A DNA stretch of 35,667 nucleotides from Chloroflexota bacterium (GCA_016210325.1 JACQUK010000050.1:1-35667), one strand, 5' to 3'. Shown: positions 16,487-26,134, counted from the stretch's first letter. Notes: a model not told the origin generated them from the sequence alone. A program made the numbers and translations.

Positions 16487-17560
16487 TCAGCGCTCCCACG
16501 GACTCAGCCCGGCTCCCGGCGGCAAGGAGCTGCCGTTGACGAAGCACAGCGGCAGGTGGGCCGGGTTCAGTCGGACCTGGACCCGGAGGCCCACGGGGTA
16601 GTCCACGGTGTGGGGCTGGAGGCAGTGCACCACCAGGCCGGAATCCAGGGCTACCTGGTACAGGTAGAAGGCACCCTGGAACACACGGCCGACGATCTGG
16701 CCCTGTCCTTCCTCGGCGGGGCGGAACAGCAGGTCGTCCGGGCGCACCATGACCTCCACGGTATCGCCCGGCCCGACTGCCGAGAGGGGGGGAAGAGGTC
16801 CCACTTCGGTGAGCAGGGCCCCATCTGAAGGGTGCGCGGGCAGGAAGTCTGCCATGCCCATGATGCGGGCCACGAAAGGCGTCTGTGGCGCGTGGAAGGC
16901 CCGCTCCGGGGTGTCCACCTGCTCCAGCCTCCCCTGGTTCATCACCGCAATCATGTCCCCCATGAACAGGGCTTCTTCCTGGTCGTGGGTTACGAAAATG
17001 ACCGTGACCTCGCTGGCCTTCAGAATCCTCTTGATGTCCTCCCTCACCTGGGCGCGGAAGCGGGCGTCCAGGTTGGAGAAGGGCTCGTCCAGCAGCAAGA
17101 CCTTCGGGTCAGGGGCCAGGGCCCGGGCCAGGGCCACCCGCTGTTGTTGGCCTCCTGAGAGCTCGTGGGGCAGACGCCCCTCCATGCCAGTAAGGCCCAC
17201 CAGGGCCAGCACGTCCCGCACGCGGTCGCTCCGCCCCCTGGGCAGGCCGAAAGCCACGTTCTCTCGTACGGTCAGGTGCGGGAACAGGGCGTAGTCCTGG
17301 AACACCATGCCCACGCGGCGCTTCTCAGGGGGCACAAAGGCGCCAGGCCCCACCACCAACTGGCCACCCACCTCAACCGCGCCAGAGTCAGGGGCCTCAA
17401 ACCCGGCGATGAGCCGCAAGACGGTAGTCTTGCCGCACCCGCTGGGGCCCAGCAACACCAGGACCCGCCCATGCTCCAGATCCAGGTCCAGCCGGTCCAC
17501 GGCCACCACGGGGCCAAAGGCCTTGCCCAGGCCGCGACAGCGTACCACGACTCCACTCAC
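16487..17560 (-). CDS. Fe(3+)-type ABC transporter ATP-binding protein (FbpC-like)
   Basis: GTG start overlapping the permease stop (GTGA); Walker A GPSGCGKTT, LSGGQQQRVALARAL, LLLDEPFSNLDARF, TOBE-like C-terminus. Confidence 0.92.
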   Translation of the reverse strand: MSGVVVRCRGLGKAFGPVVAVDRLDLDLEHGRVLVLLGPSGCGKTTVLRLIAGFEAPDSGAVEVGGQLVVGPGAFVPPEKRRVGMVFQDYALFPHLTVRENVAFGLPRGRSDRVRDVLALVGLTGMEGRLPHELSGGQQQRVALARALAPDPKVLLLDEPFSNLDARFRAQVREDIKRILKASEVTVIFVTHDQEEALFMGDMIAVMNQGRLEQVDTPERAFHAPQTPFVARIMGMADFLPAHPSDGALLTEVGPLPPLSAVGPGDTVEVMVRPDDLLFRPAEEGQGQIVGRVFQGAFYLYQVALDSGLVVHCLQPHTVDYPVGLRVQVRLNPAHLPLCFVNGSSLPPGAGLSPWER

Positions 17561-19191
17561 CGTTGTCGCTCTCCCTCTCCCAGCATTAGCAGAGCGGTGG
17601 GGACAGCAGCCACCAGGAGCAGCAGCAGCGCAGGCGCCGCCGCCCGTGCAAAGAAGGCTGCCTCGGCGGCTGACCAGATGGAGGTGGCCAGGGTCTTGAA
17701 CCCGATGGGGCTTAGTAACAGCGTGGCCGGCAGCTCTTTCATGGTGGTCAGGAACACCAGGGCAGCGCCGGCCAGAATCCCCGGGCGCACCAGCGGGACC
17801 ACCACGGTGGCCAGCACCCTGGTCGGCGAGTGCCCGAGGGAGCGAGCGGCCTCCTCCAGGCTTGGGTTGACCTGGAGCAGCGATGCCCGTGCTGCGCCCA
17901 CGGCCTGGGGCAGGAAACGCACGACGTAGGCGAGCACGAGGAGCCCCAGAGTCTGGTACAGGAACGGGGCGAAGTTGGCCCCGAAGAATACCAGCGCCAG
18001 GGCGATAACGATGCCCGGCAGGGCAAAGCCCACGTAGGTGGCCCGCTCCACCAGGGCGCTGACGCGGCCGGGGTAGCGGACCAGCAGGACGGTCACTGGT
18101 AGCGCCGCTGCCACCGTGGCCAGCGCCGCCAGGGCCGACACGTAGAGGGAGTTGGCCGCCGCCTGCCACACCAGCCGGAGGGGCTCCCCCGCCGCCAGGC
18201 CACGTGCCAGCCAGTAGGCGAGGACAGCCACGGGCATAAGAAGGGCGGCGCTTACCAGCAGTGCGCAAAACCCCAGGGCGGGCCAGCGCCAGTGCCCCAG
18301 GGCTACCGTCCGCGGCGGACGGAGGACTCCCACGGTGCTGCGGTGGTAGCGGGCCTTCCCCCGGGTCCGGGCCTCCAGCACCAGGAGGGCGGCGGCCAGG
18401 GCCACCAGCACCAGAGAGAAGACGGCGGCCAGCGTCCGGTCGAAAGAGGACTGGTACTGGAGGTAGATAACCCGGGTGAAGGAGTCGAAGCGCAGCAGGG
18501 ACACGGCGCCAAAGTCGCTCAGGGTGTAGAGGGCCACCAGCAGCGCGCCGGCCACGATGGCGGGCCGCAGGTGAGGCAGCACCACCCGCCGGAAGGTGTG
18601 CCAGGGGCCCTGTCCCAGGTTGCGGGATGCCTCCTCCAGGGCCGGGTCCAGGCCCCACAGCGCCGCCCGGACACTGAGAAGCACGTAAGGGTAGGTGAGC
18701 AGGGTCAACACCAGTGCAGCGCCAAAGAAGCCGTAGATCTCCGGCAGCCGCTCCACCCCAAAAGGACGCTCCAGAAGCTGCTGAAGCATCCCGCGTGGGC
18801 CCAGGGCGGCCACCGCTGCCAGGCCCCCGACGAAGCTGGGGATGCCCAATGGGAGCACCGTAGCCACCGCCCAGAGCCGGCGCCCAGGCAGGTCGCTACG
18901 CACGGTCAGCCATGCCACCGGCACCGCAATGGTCACGGCGCCGAAGCTCACCGTGGCGGCCAGCAGCAGGGTACGGCCCAGGACCTCCAGGGTGCGTGGC
19001 TGCCACAGGAGTTCCAGCGCCTCGCCGCCGGCGGATACGGTCCGCACCATCAGGTAGGCCAACGGCAACACCATGGCCGCTGCCACCAGGATGGCGGGCG
19101 CCAGCACCGCCCAAGGCGGCCTGGGCACCCGCAATCCCCGCCGCTGCGTTGGGACCACCCCCTGTGCGGCGGTCCGTTCAATGATTGCCAC
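17557..19191 (-). CDS. Fe(3+)-type ABC transporter permease, fused two-domain (FbpB-like)
   Basis: 544 aa, ~12 TM segments, two EAA-type loops (LEEASRNLGQGPWHTFRRVVLPHLRPAI; LEEAARSLGHSPTRVLATVVVPLVRPGI). Confidence 0.92.
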   Translation of the reverse strand: MAIIERTAAQGVVPTQRRGLRVPRPPWAVLAPAILVAAAMVLPLAYLMVRTVSAGGEALELLWQPRTLEVLGRTLLLAATVSFGAVTIAVPVAWLTVRSDLPGRRLWAVATVLPLGIPSFVGGLAAVAALGPRGMLQQLLERPFGVERLPEIYGFFGAALVLTLLTYPYVLLSVRAALWGLDPALEEASRNLGQGPWHTFRRVVLPHLRPAIVAGALLVALYTLSDFGAVSLLRFDSFTRVIYLQYQSSFDRTLAAVFSLVLVALAAALLVLEARTRGKARYHRSTVGVLRPPRTVALGHWRWPALGFCALLVSAALLMPVAVLAYWLARGLAAGEPLRLVWQAAANSLYVSALAALATVAAALPVTVLLVRYPGRVSALVERATYVGFALPGIVIALALVFFGANFAPFLYQTLGLLVLAYVVRFLPQAVGAARASLLQVNPSLEEAARSLGHSPTRVLATVVVPLVRPGILAGAALVFLTTMKELPATLLLSPIGFKTLATSIWSAAEAAFFARAAAPALLLLLVAAVPTALLMLGEGERQR

Positions 19192-19324
19192 GAGGCGCCA
19201 TGTCCTCCTCTTTGCCTGGTGCAGAGCATTGTACCTTAGAGCGTGCTGACAAAGGTGACCATGCCCAACTCATTGTCCCCGTCGTTGCCTGTGCGGTTGC
19301 ACCACGCTCCTTCTTGGGCTTCAG

Positions 19325-21445
19325 CTACGTCAGGTCAATCACCGTGCCCGAGGCGTACCACTGGAGCCAGATGAACAGGATGGTGACCAGGGTCAGGCCC
19401 AGGGGCACCCCGCTGGCTATCGCTCGGAGCGGGCCCCGGCTCTGGTTGCGCAAGATAGAGACGCCCAGGATGACGCTCCAGATGAAGCCGATGGCCAACA
19501 AGACGGCGGCCGCGGGTTGGACAATGCCAAAGAACTCCAGGGCGTCGTCGCCAAACGCGATGACCGCCGCGCTGAACTCTACGGGCAGGAAGATGTAGCC
19601 AAACACCGTCAACGCTTTGCGGAAGGAGATACCCGCCAGCGGCGCGCTGACGGCGCAGATGGCCACGTAGGCTATGGTGGTAAGCGCTATCATGCCGAAG
19701 AACAGCAGAGGCCAGGGGAGCCCCGCCAGCGCCACGGAGCGGTGCCCTGTAGCCATGTACATGCCCAGCAAGCTGGCAACAAAGAGGGACTCCCAGAGGT
19801 CCGGGGCGTAGGGCTTCAGCAGCTCGGCCCCGGGGAAACGCCAACCCAGCTTGAGGGAGGCTCTCTCCGGCGGACAGTTGGTGGCGCAGGCCCAGCACTT
19901 GAGGCAGTAGCGGTTGGACTCCAGCCGAGAGGGGTTGAGATAGGCCGGACAGCGGCCAGCCAGGGCAGTCCCTCTCAGACAGGGCTTGTCATGGCAGGAG
20001 GCGCAGACCGCCAGGTCAGCTCGAAGGGCCAGGGGGCTGAGGCGGGTTATCCGGGCCAGCCAGCCTCCCACTGGGCAGATGTAACGGCACCAGGTGCCCC
20101 GGCGGAAAAGAAAGCCCACGGCGACGGCCAGAGCCAAGATGACCAGGAACATGATGGCCCCGTAGCGAGCAACGGTCTGGACCGGCCACCACTTGACGAA
20201 GAAGGTGATGAGGATAAAGGCGACGGGAAGGAGCCAGCCGATGCGCATGTACGGCTGGATGGGCGAGCCCTTCCGGGTGAGCCTCTCCACCGGGACCCTG
20301 GCCCAGTCAGTGACCAGGCGCAGCGGGCAGAGGTTGCCGCACCAGAGTCGCCCCAGGAGCACCGTCCCCAGCGAGAGCAGGGGTAGCCAGGCAATCCACA
20401 TGACGAAGTTGAACAGGTTGTTCTCGTTCTCTTCACCCAGGAAGGGGCCCCATCGTAGCATTCCCTGATTGTTGAAGGGGCCGACATCTATTCCAAAGAG
20501 GGCCACAGCCAGCAGAAGCACCAGCGTAAGGCCCATGAGGGCTGGCACCAGGGTTGTGAGGCGGGGCCAACGCAGGACACGGTACAGGATGTGCTGGTAG
20601 CCCGACCCAATGGGCGAGAACGGCTCCTCATACCTTCCCTCCCTGGGCCTGCCTCCCAGGTCCACGTATAGCGCCACCACCAGGGCCACGTACCCTAGCC
20701 AGAAGATGACCTGGAGCAGAGACGGCGTTGCGGTGTAGCCCACCAGGACCCCCAGCACGGCACCCACACCCACGGTCTCTGACAACAGGTGGGAGGTGTC
20801 CCAGACCGCTATGGTGCCGGGGAAGATGCCTGCCGCCTGGAAGGCCAGGGTGGCCTTTCCCACAAGGCCAGCGGCGAACACCAGCAAGATGATGGTGGTG
20901 ACCCTGAAGAAAACGCGGAGGTCCAGGTAGCGGCTGCCCCCCTTGTAGACCACGTACCCCGCCAGGGCGGCAATACCGAACCCTGTAGCCGCCCCAGTAA
21001 TCACCCCCGGCCCACCGCTGCTGCTGGCGATAGCGGATAGGTACAGGACCGTCTCAGCCCCCTCCCGGAACACGGCGAGAAAGGCCAGAGTGGTAATCGC
21101 CAGGGTGGAACCTTTCCCCAGGGCGGCCCTGGCCTCTCCCTGTAGCGACTTGGCCATGTTGCGGCCCTGCTTACCCATCCACCAGAGGACATAGGTGAGG
21201 ACCCCAGCGGCAGCCCACATGACCACACCCTCGAAGACCTCCTCTGGCCGTCCCGCAAGGCCTCCGATGGTGAGGAACAGGGCCGTTCCCAGCAGCCCAC
21301 TGGCGGCCACCGCCAGCCCAACGCCAAGCCACACGCTGGGGAAATAGTGGCGGTTCTTGGTCTGGGCCAGGTAGGCCAGCAGGATGCCAATCACCAGACT
21401 GGCTTCCAGAGTCTCCCGCGCCGTGACCAGCAACGAAGCGCCCAT
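19325..21445 (-). CDS. FTR1-family iron permease fused to a NapH/FtrD-like membrane polyferredoxin
   Basis: N-terminus RETLEASLVIG and FREGAETVLYLSA (FTR1 REXXE motifs); C-terminus LWCGNLCPLRLVTDW, CRYICPVGGW, CASCHDKPCL, CLKCWACATNCP. Confidence 0.9.
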   Translation of the reverse strand: MGASLLVTARETLEASLVIGILLAYLAQTKNRHYFPSVWLGVGLAVAASGLLGTALFLTIGGLAGRPEEVFEGVVMWAAAGVLTYVLWWMGKQGRNMAKSLQGEARAALGKGSTLAITTLAFLAVFREGAETVLYLSAIASSSGGPGVITGAATGFGIAALAGYVVYKGGSRYLDLRVFFRVTTIILLVFAAGLVGKATLAFQAAGIFPGTIAVWDTSHLLSETVGVGAVLGVLVGYTATPSLLQVIFWLGYVALVVALYVDLGGRPREGRYEEPFSPIGSGYQHILYRVLRWPRLTTLVPALMGLTLVLLLAVALFGIDVGPFNNQGMLRWGPFLGEENENNLFNFVMWIAWLPLLSLGTVLLGRLWCGNLCPLRLVTDWARVPVERLTRKGSPIQPYMRIGWLLPVAFILITFFVKWWPVQTVARYGAIMFLVILALAVAVGFLFRRGTWCRYICPVGGWLARITRLSPLALRADLAVCASCHDKPCLRGTALAGRCPAYLNPSRLESNRYCLKCWACATNCPPERASLKLGWRFPGAELLKPYAPDLWESLFVASLLGMYMATGHRSVALAGLPWPLLFFGMIALTTIAYVAICAVSAPLAGISFRKALTVFGYIFLPVEFSAAVIAFGDDALEFFGIVQPAAAVLLAIGFIWSVILGVSILRNQSRGPLRAIASGVPLGLTLVTILFIWLQWYASGTVIDLT

Positions 21446-21446
21446 G

Positions 21447-22517
21447 CTAGCTCACCACGCCAACATCCCGGAGTAGCCGCAGCGTCCCTTGCAGGTCATC
21501 CAGGTTGCTCAGGTCAATGTTTGGTGTTTTGATCTGGGAGAGCGAGGGCAGGTCTGGGTGGGTGGGGACGCCCGCCACGAGCGGGTACTCGAAGGCGTCG
21601 TCCGGGGTATCCCCCGCAAAGTACTTCTGGGCTTCATTGGAGAGCAGGTACTCCAGAAAACGGAGGGCCTCTTGCCGATGCTTCGAGGTACCCAGGACAC
21701 CCACCCCAGCCACGTTGATCATGGCGCCGGCATCGCCGGCCCTGGGCGAGTAGTTGCGGACGGGGAACGAGAGGCCTTGCTCCTTGAGGAAGGTGTACAG
21801 GTAGTAGTGGTTGACAAAGCCCACATCCACCTCGCCGGTAGCCACGGCCCGTACAATGGCGCTGTTGTTGCCATAGGTCTTGGCACCGTTGGCCTTGACG
21901 CCCTCCAGCCATTGGCGTGCCTTGGCATCACCCTCAGCAATGCGCAGGGCAGTGACGAAGGCCTGGAACGAGCCATTGGTGGGCGCCCACCCGATGCGCC
22001 CCTTCCATTGGGGGTCAGTGAAGCCGCTGATGGAGTCCGGCAGGTCTGCCTCAGTCACATTCTTCGTGTTGTACGCAACCACACGCGCGCGCCCCGTTAC
22101 CCCCACCCATTCACCCTTTGGGGAACGGAAGCGCCCTTCCACCTTGTTGAGGACTGAGTCCGGAAGCTTCGCCAGCTTCCCGCCCTTGGAAAGCGCGCCC
22201 AGGGCACCGGCGTCCTGGGCCCAGTAGACGTCCGCCGGGCTGTTCTGCCCCTCTTCCAGGATGGTGGCGGCCAGCTCGGCGGTGCCGCCGTAGCGGACCT
22301 GCACGTCAATGCCGGTGGTCTTACGGAACTGCTCGATGATGGGGCCCACCAGCTCCTCGCTGCGGCCGGAGTAGACGGTGAGGGTGGCGGGCTCGCCTCG
22401 ACAGGCCGCAAGCCCCAGTGCCAACACGAGCAGGAGGGGAAGGGCTACCAGAAGCCGGGAGCGGGACAGCCCCTTGAGAAGCGGCAGATAGGAGAGCCGG
22501 CGTGGCTGGAGCCGCAC
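21447..22517 (-). CDS. Iron ABC transporter substrate-binding lipoprotein (FbpA-like)
   Basis: Lipobox LGLAAC; TLTVYSGRSEELVGPIIEQFRKTTGIDVQVRYGGTAEL; VGFVNHYYLYTF; GTG start at 22517 with AAGGAGG upstream. Confidence 0.92.
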   Translation of the reverse strand: MRLQPRRLSYLPLLKGLSRSRLLVALPLLLVLALGLAACRGEPATLTVYSGRSEELVGPIIEQFRKTTGIDVQVRYGGTAELAATILEEGQNSPADVYWAQDAGALGALSKGGKLAKLPDSVLNKVEGRFRSPKGEWVGVTGRARVVAYNTKNVTEADLPDSISGFTDPQWKGRIGWAPTNGSFQAFVTALRIAEGDAKARQWLEGVKANGAKTYGNNSAIVRAVATGEVDVGFVNHYYLYTFLKEQGLSFPVRNYSPRAGDAGAMINVAGVGVLGTSKHRQEALRFLEYLLSNEAQKYFAGDTPDDAFEYPLVAGVPTHPDLPSLSQIKTPNIDLSNLDDLQGTLRLLRDVGVVS

Positions 22518-22592
22518 GAGTTGCACCTCCTTACAACAGTGTACTCATCACTGACATCACCACCGGTTGCCCACACAAAGTCTTGGGGTTTG

Positions 22593-22611
22593 TGCACACT
22601 AATCGTGTGCA
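22593..22611. promoter_or_regulatory. Candidate operator upstream of the iron-uptake locus
   Basis: Perfect dyad TGCACAC-TAATC-GTGTGCA, overlapping the expected -10 position of a TTGACA at 22625-22630 (minus). Confidence 0.5.
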
Positions 22612-22789
22612 TTTGCATACCCTCTGTCAAGGGACGAATGGCCCATCCCCGGCCGAGCCAAACGGCCTGGGGACACCCTGCGCCAAGCTTGGTGGGATGA
22701 CACCCTTGCGTACGCGAGGTGGACTGCTATTAGCTGAGGAGAGGGGTGGACACTGGGGATGGGAGGATGTCAACAAGGCCACGCCTTAC

Positions 22790-24040
22790 CTAGGCGTTCC
22801 ACTCCCAGGCGGAGCGTGGCGTGGGTTGGACCCCGTGGGCGAAGCGGGCAGGCAAGAAGGGGCCCAGGGGCATCGAGGGGGTACGGCCTTGCACCAACTC
22901 GGCGGCCACGCGGCCCAGCAGGGGACCCAGCAAGATGCCCCGCCGTCCGCCGCCGGTGGCCACCACCAGCCCCTCGATGCCCGGCACGGGCCCCAGGACC
23001 GGTAGCCCGTCGGCGCTCAGGGGGCGCAGACACGCGGTCTGGCGGACGAGCTGGGCCTCAGCCAGGGCCGGGGCCATCTGCACCAAGTCGTGGAGAATGG
23101 CATTGCGCGCTGCTACCGTCGGCTGCTCATCGTACCCGACCTCCTCCTCCGTCGAGCCGGCCCACACCAGGCCGTCCTCCTTGGTGGCGGCATAGCTGGC
23201 GTGCCAGCTCACGTAGCAGGTCAGCGGTTTCCCGGGCAGCCTCAGGCGGAGGATCTGCCCCTTCAGCGGGCCGACGGGGATAGGGGACCCCAGCCATCCG
23301 TTGGCCTCCTCGCTCCAGGGACCCAGGGCCAGCACCACCCGGGGCGCGGATAGTGTGCCATGGCGCAGCGTGACGCCAGTGACCCGGCCACCCTGCCGCT
23401 CCAGGCCGGCCACCTCACCGTGCCGGACCTGCACCCCTCGCTTCTCCGCTGCCTGGGCCACGGCCAGCACCAGGCGGTAGGGCTCTACGACAGCCGTCTC
23501 CGGACTGACCATCGCCCCTAGCAGGGCAGGGGACAGCAGAGGCTCCCGCGCTGTAGCCTCCTGAGGCTCCAGCCAGTCCACGGCAAACCCAAGCTGGCGG
23601 TAGTGGCTGATGATGCCGCAGAGGTCATCCCGGTCCTGGGGGCTAAGGGCTATCCACAGCCCGTCCCTCTGCTGGAAGCTGGTAGCCACCCCGGTCTCGT
23701 TTTTGAGCTCCTCGGCCAGGGTGGCATGGAGGCGGAACGCCTCCCGCGTCCACGCCAGGTACTCGGGGGGCTTGTTGTGTCCGGGGAAGGGGGTAAGCCC
23801 GCCCAGGGCAAAGCCGGAGGCATGGCTCCCCAGGGAGTCCCGCTCCACCAGGGTCACCCGGGCCCCCTGGCGTGCCAGGAAGTACGCAGCCGCGCACCCA
23901 ACGATGCCACCACCCACCACGATGACATCAGCCGTTCCTTCGGTAGCCAGCGCTGCCCTCCTTGTAGGCCGCGGTGCGTTCACGGCCGTGGCTGGCCGCG
24001 GCCTCGACATCTCGGCCTCATTGGTCTGCCTAGCCTTCAA
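22790..24040 (-). CDS. FAD-dependent oxidoreductase (glycine oxidase ThiO/DAAO-like)
   Basis: DVIVVGGGIVGCAAAYFLARQGARVTLVERD dinucleotide-binding motif; C-terminal LRPLSADGLPVLGPVPGIEGLVVATGGGRRGILLGP. Confidence 0.88.
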   Translation of the reverse strand: MKARQTNEAEMSRPRPATAVNAPRPTRRAALATEGTADVIVVGGGIVGCAAAYFLARQGARVTLVERDSLGSHASGFALGGLTPFPGHNKPPEYLAWTREAFRLHATLAEELKNETGVATSFQQRDGLWIALSPQDRDDLCGIISHYRQLGFAVDWLEPQEATAREPLLSPALLGAMVSPETAVVEPYRLVLAVAQAAEKRGVQVRHGEVAGLERQGGRVTGVTLRHGTLSAPRVVLALGPWSEEANGWLGSPIPVGPLKGQILRLRLPGKPLTCYVSWHASYAATKEDGLVWAGSTEEEVGYDEQPTVAARNAILHDLVQMAPALAEAQLVRQTACLRPLSADGLPVLGPVPGIEGLVVATGGGRRGILLGPLLGRVAAELVQGRTPSMPLGPFLPARFAHGVQPTPRSAWEWNA

Positions 24041-24203
24041 CCTATTCTATCCGAAACTGCCGTGGGCGGCCGCCTCTGCTGGGGACAGTTGTGCCACAAT
24101 GCGAGAAGCGCTAACCTAGGCAACGGCCCAGCCGTTCTCTAGGTGGGGTGGAGCATTTGCCTGGGTCCGGCCCTCAACGAGGGCAGCCCAGATGGGAGAC
24201 GCC

Positions 24204-25118
24204 ATGACGCTCAAGAAAGGCATTCTGCTAGGGTTACCCCTGTCCCTGCTGCTCCTGGCACTGCTAGCAACCGCCTGCGGTGGAGGAGGCAGGGAGTCCG
24301 TTGGTTCTCCAGGCGCTCCGGGACCCACTCGCCCGCCGGCGTCCACACCAACGCCTGCGCCCTTCGCTTTCGGGAAGGATGCCGCCCTTAGCTTCTCGGA
24401 CAGCCGGTCCGCTGCCCAGCCGCAGGCCCGCATGGTGGTGCGAACGGTGAACATGATGGCCATCATCCAGGATGTGCCTCGGGCCGTGGAGGACATCTCC
24501 GCCATGGTGGGCCAGATGGGGGGATTCGTCGTCTCCACCTCCCTCCGGGGGCAGGAGGAGCAGGACACCATCGCCAGCATCAGCTTCCGCGTGCCGTCGG
24601 AGAAGGCGGAGGAGGCGCTGGCCCGGGTGCGGGGGATGGCCTCCCGCGTGCCAGCCGAGCAGAACAGCGGCCAGGACGTCACCGAGGAGTATGTGGACCT
24701 CAAGGCACGCCTGGACAACCTGGAGGCCAGCGAGAAGCAGCTCCGGGGGGTCATGGACAGGGCCCAGACCGTGGAGGACATTCTGAAGGTGCAGGCCCAG
24801 CTCACGCAGGTGCGTGGCGACATCGAAAGCTTCAAGGCCCGCACCCTCTACCTGGAGCGCACCTCGGCCACCGTGCTGATCAACGTGGAGCTGCTGCCCT
24901 TAGCCAGCACCAAGCCCCTGGTAAGCCCTGGCTGGAGTGCCAGGGAGACGGCCAAGAGCGCGGTGCGGACGCTATCGGGTGGTGGGCAGAACCTGGCGGA
25001 CTTTGCCATCCGCGCCGCTGTCCTGAGCCCCCTGTGGCTGCCCGAGGTGCTGGTGCTGGCCGCCCTGCTGGCCTGGCTGGTGCGTCGGCTGGCCGCGGCC
25101 AGGGCGCACAAGGCGTAG
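24204..25118 (+). CDS. DUF4349 domain-containing lipoprotein
   Basis: Lipobox LLATAC; MVVRTVNMMAIIQDVPRAVEDISAMVGQMGGFVVSTSL...ASISFRVPSEKAEEALARVRGMASRV..YVDLKARLDNLEASEKQL. Confidence 0.85.
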   Translation: MTLKKGILLGLPLSLLLLALLATACGGGGRESVGSPGAPGPTRPPASTPTPAPFAFGKDAALSFSDSRSAAQPQARMVVRTVNMMAIIQDVPRAVEDISAMVGQMGGFVVSTSLRGQEEQDTIASISFRVPSEKAEEALARVRGMASRVPAEQNSGQDVTEEYVDLKARLDNLEASEKQLRGVMDRAQTVEDILKVQAQLTQVRGDIESFKARTLYLERTSATVLINVELLPLASTKPLVSPGWSARETAKSAVRTLSGGGQNLADFAIRAAVLSPLWLPEVLVLAALLAWLVRRLAAARAHKA

Positions 25119-25225
25119 GTACTTCGAGTAGCCACAACTGCCTCTAGCAGCGGAGCAGCCCCGCCCCCTGCAAAACCCGTGGGCACCGGCTATAATCCAG
25201 TGAACACTCTGCGCAAGGGGGGGCT

Positions 25226-26002
25226 GTGCCGCTAGACAAGGTCGTTCCTGACTTCCGCCAGGCGGTGGCGGACGTCTTCGACGGGGCCAGCATCTTCGTG
25301 GACGGCTTTGGTGGGCCTGGCGGCATGGCCCAGTTCCTCCTGCTTACCCTCTGGGAGCGGGGGGTCAAGGGCCTCACCCTCATCTCCAACACCGCTGGCA
25401 TTGGCATGACGGCTGGCTTTGGCGTCCCCGGCGGTAGGGCATACATTGACCACTCCATCCTCATCGAGAACGGGCGGGTGAAGAAGATCATCGCCTCCTT
25501 CCCCGTCGCCGGCAACCCATCCCGCGTCACGCCCTTCGAGCGCGCCTTCCGCCAGGGCAAGATCGAGTTGGAGGTGGTGCCCCAGGGCACCCTGGCCGAG
25601 CGCATCCGAGCAGGCGGCGCCGGCATCGGGGCCTTCTACACGCCAACCGGCGCGGGCACCCTGGTGGCCCAGGGCAAGGAGACGCGGGCCATCAACGGAC
25701 GGGAGCACGTGCTAGAGTACGCCCTGACAGCGGACTTCGCCTTCGTCCGCGCTGCCAGGGCTGACCGCGCCGGGAACCTGGTGTACAAAGGTTCATCGCG
25801 CAACTTCAACGCTGTCATGGCCACGGCGGCCAGGGTCACCATTGTGGAGGCCGACGAGATTGTGGAGGTGGGGGGCCTGGACCCGGAGTGCATCATCACA
25901 CCCTGCATCTACGTGGACCGCGTGGTGCCGCGCCCCAAAGACGACACGCCGGTCCTGGCCGAGACCTACTATGCCAGGGTCGGCGCCAGGGCCAAGCCGT
26001 GA
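25226..26002 (+). CDS. CoA-transferase subunit A (3-oxoacid CoA-transferase-like)
   Basis: DVFDGASIFVDGFGGPGGMAQFLLLTL...; GTGAGTLVAQGKETRAINGREHVLEYALTADFAFVRAARADRAGNLVYKGSSRNFN. Confidence 0.9.
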   Translation: MPLDKVVPDFRQAVADVFDGASIFVDGFGGPGGMAQFLLLTLWERGVKGLTLISNTAGIGMTAGFGVPGGRAYIDHSILIENGRVKKIIASFPVAGNPSRVTPFERAFRQGKIELEVVPQGTLAERIRAGGAGIGAFYTPTGAGTLVAQGKETRAINGREHVLEYALTADFAFVRAARADRAGNLVYKGSSRNFNAVMATAARVTIVEADEIVEVGGLDPECIITPCIYVDRVVPRPKDDTPVLAETYYARVGARAKP

Positions 26003-26027
26003 ATCCGAAAAGGCCCGCAACAGCCCG

Positions 26028-26134
26028 AAAACAGCGATAGACCCCCGTAGGGCATCCCGACATGTCGGGACAAACCTGCCCGCGGCGGACGGTCGGGTTG
26101 GGAAACCCGACCTACAGCTTGAATCGCTATTCTT
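26028..26134. mobile_element. MITE-like palindromic element, copy B
   Basis: AAAACAGCGAT ... TTGAATCGCTATTCTT ends; shares GTAGGGCA, CCTGCCC, GGTCGGGTTGGGAAA with copy A; extra TCCCGACATGTCGGGA palindrome. Confidence 0.7.

Noticed and set aside
16487-18658. 723-aa minus ORF as one protein
   Set aside because: Only 16487-17560 encodes the ABC ATPase; the upstream part is an out-of-frame reading of the permease gene (Pro/Gly/Arg-rich, no domains).
18292-19239. 315-aa plus ORF
   Set aside because: Antisense to the ABC permease; His/Gln-rich shadow ORF.
22649-22675. CCCCGGCCG...CGGCCTGGGG hairpin as an intrinsic terminator
   Set aside because: Imperfect (bulge) and no poly-T tract on either strand.
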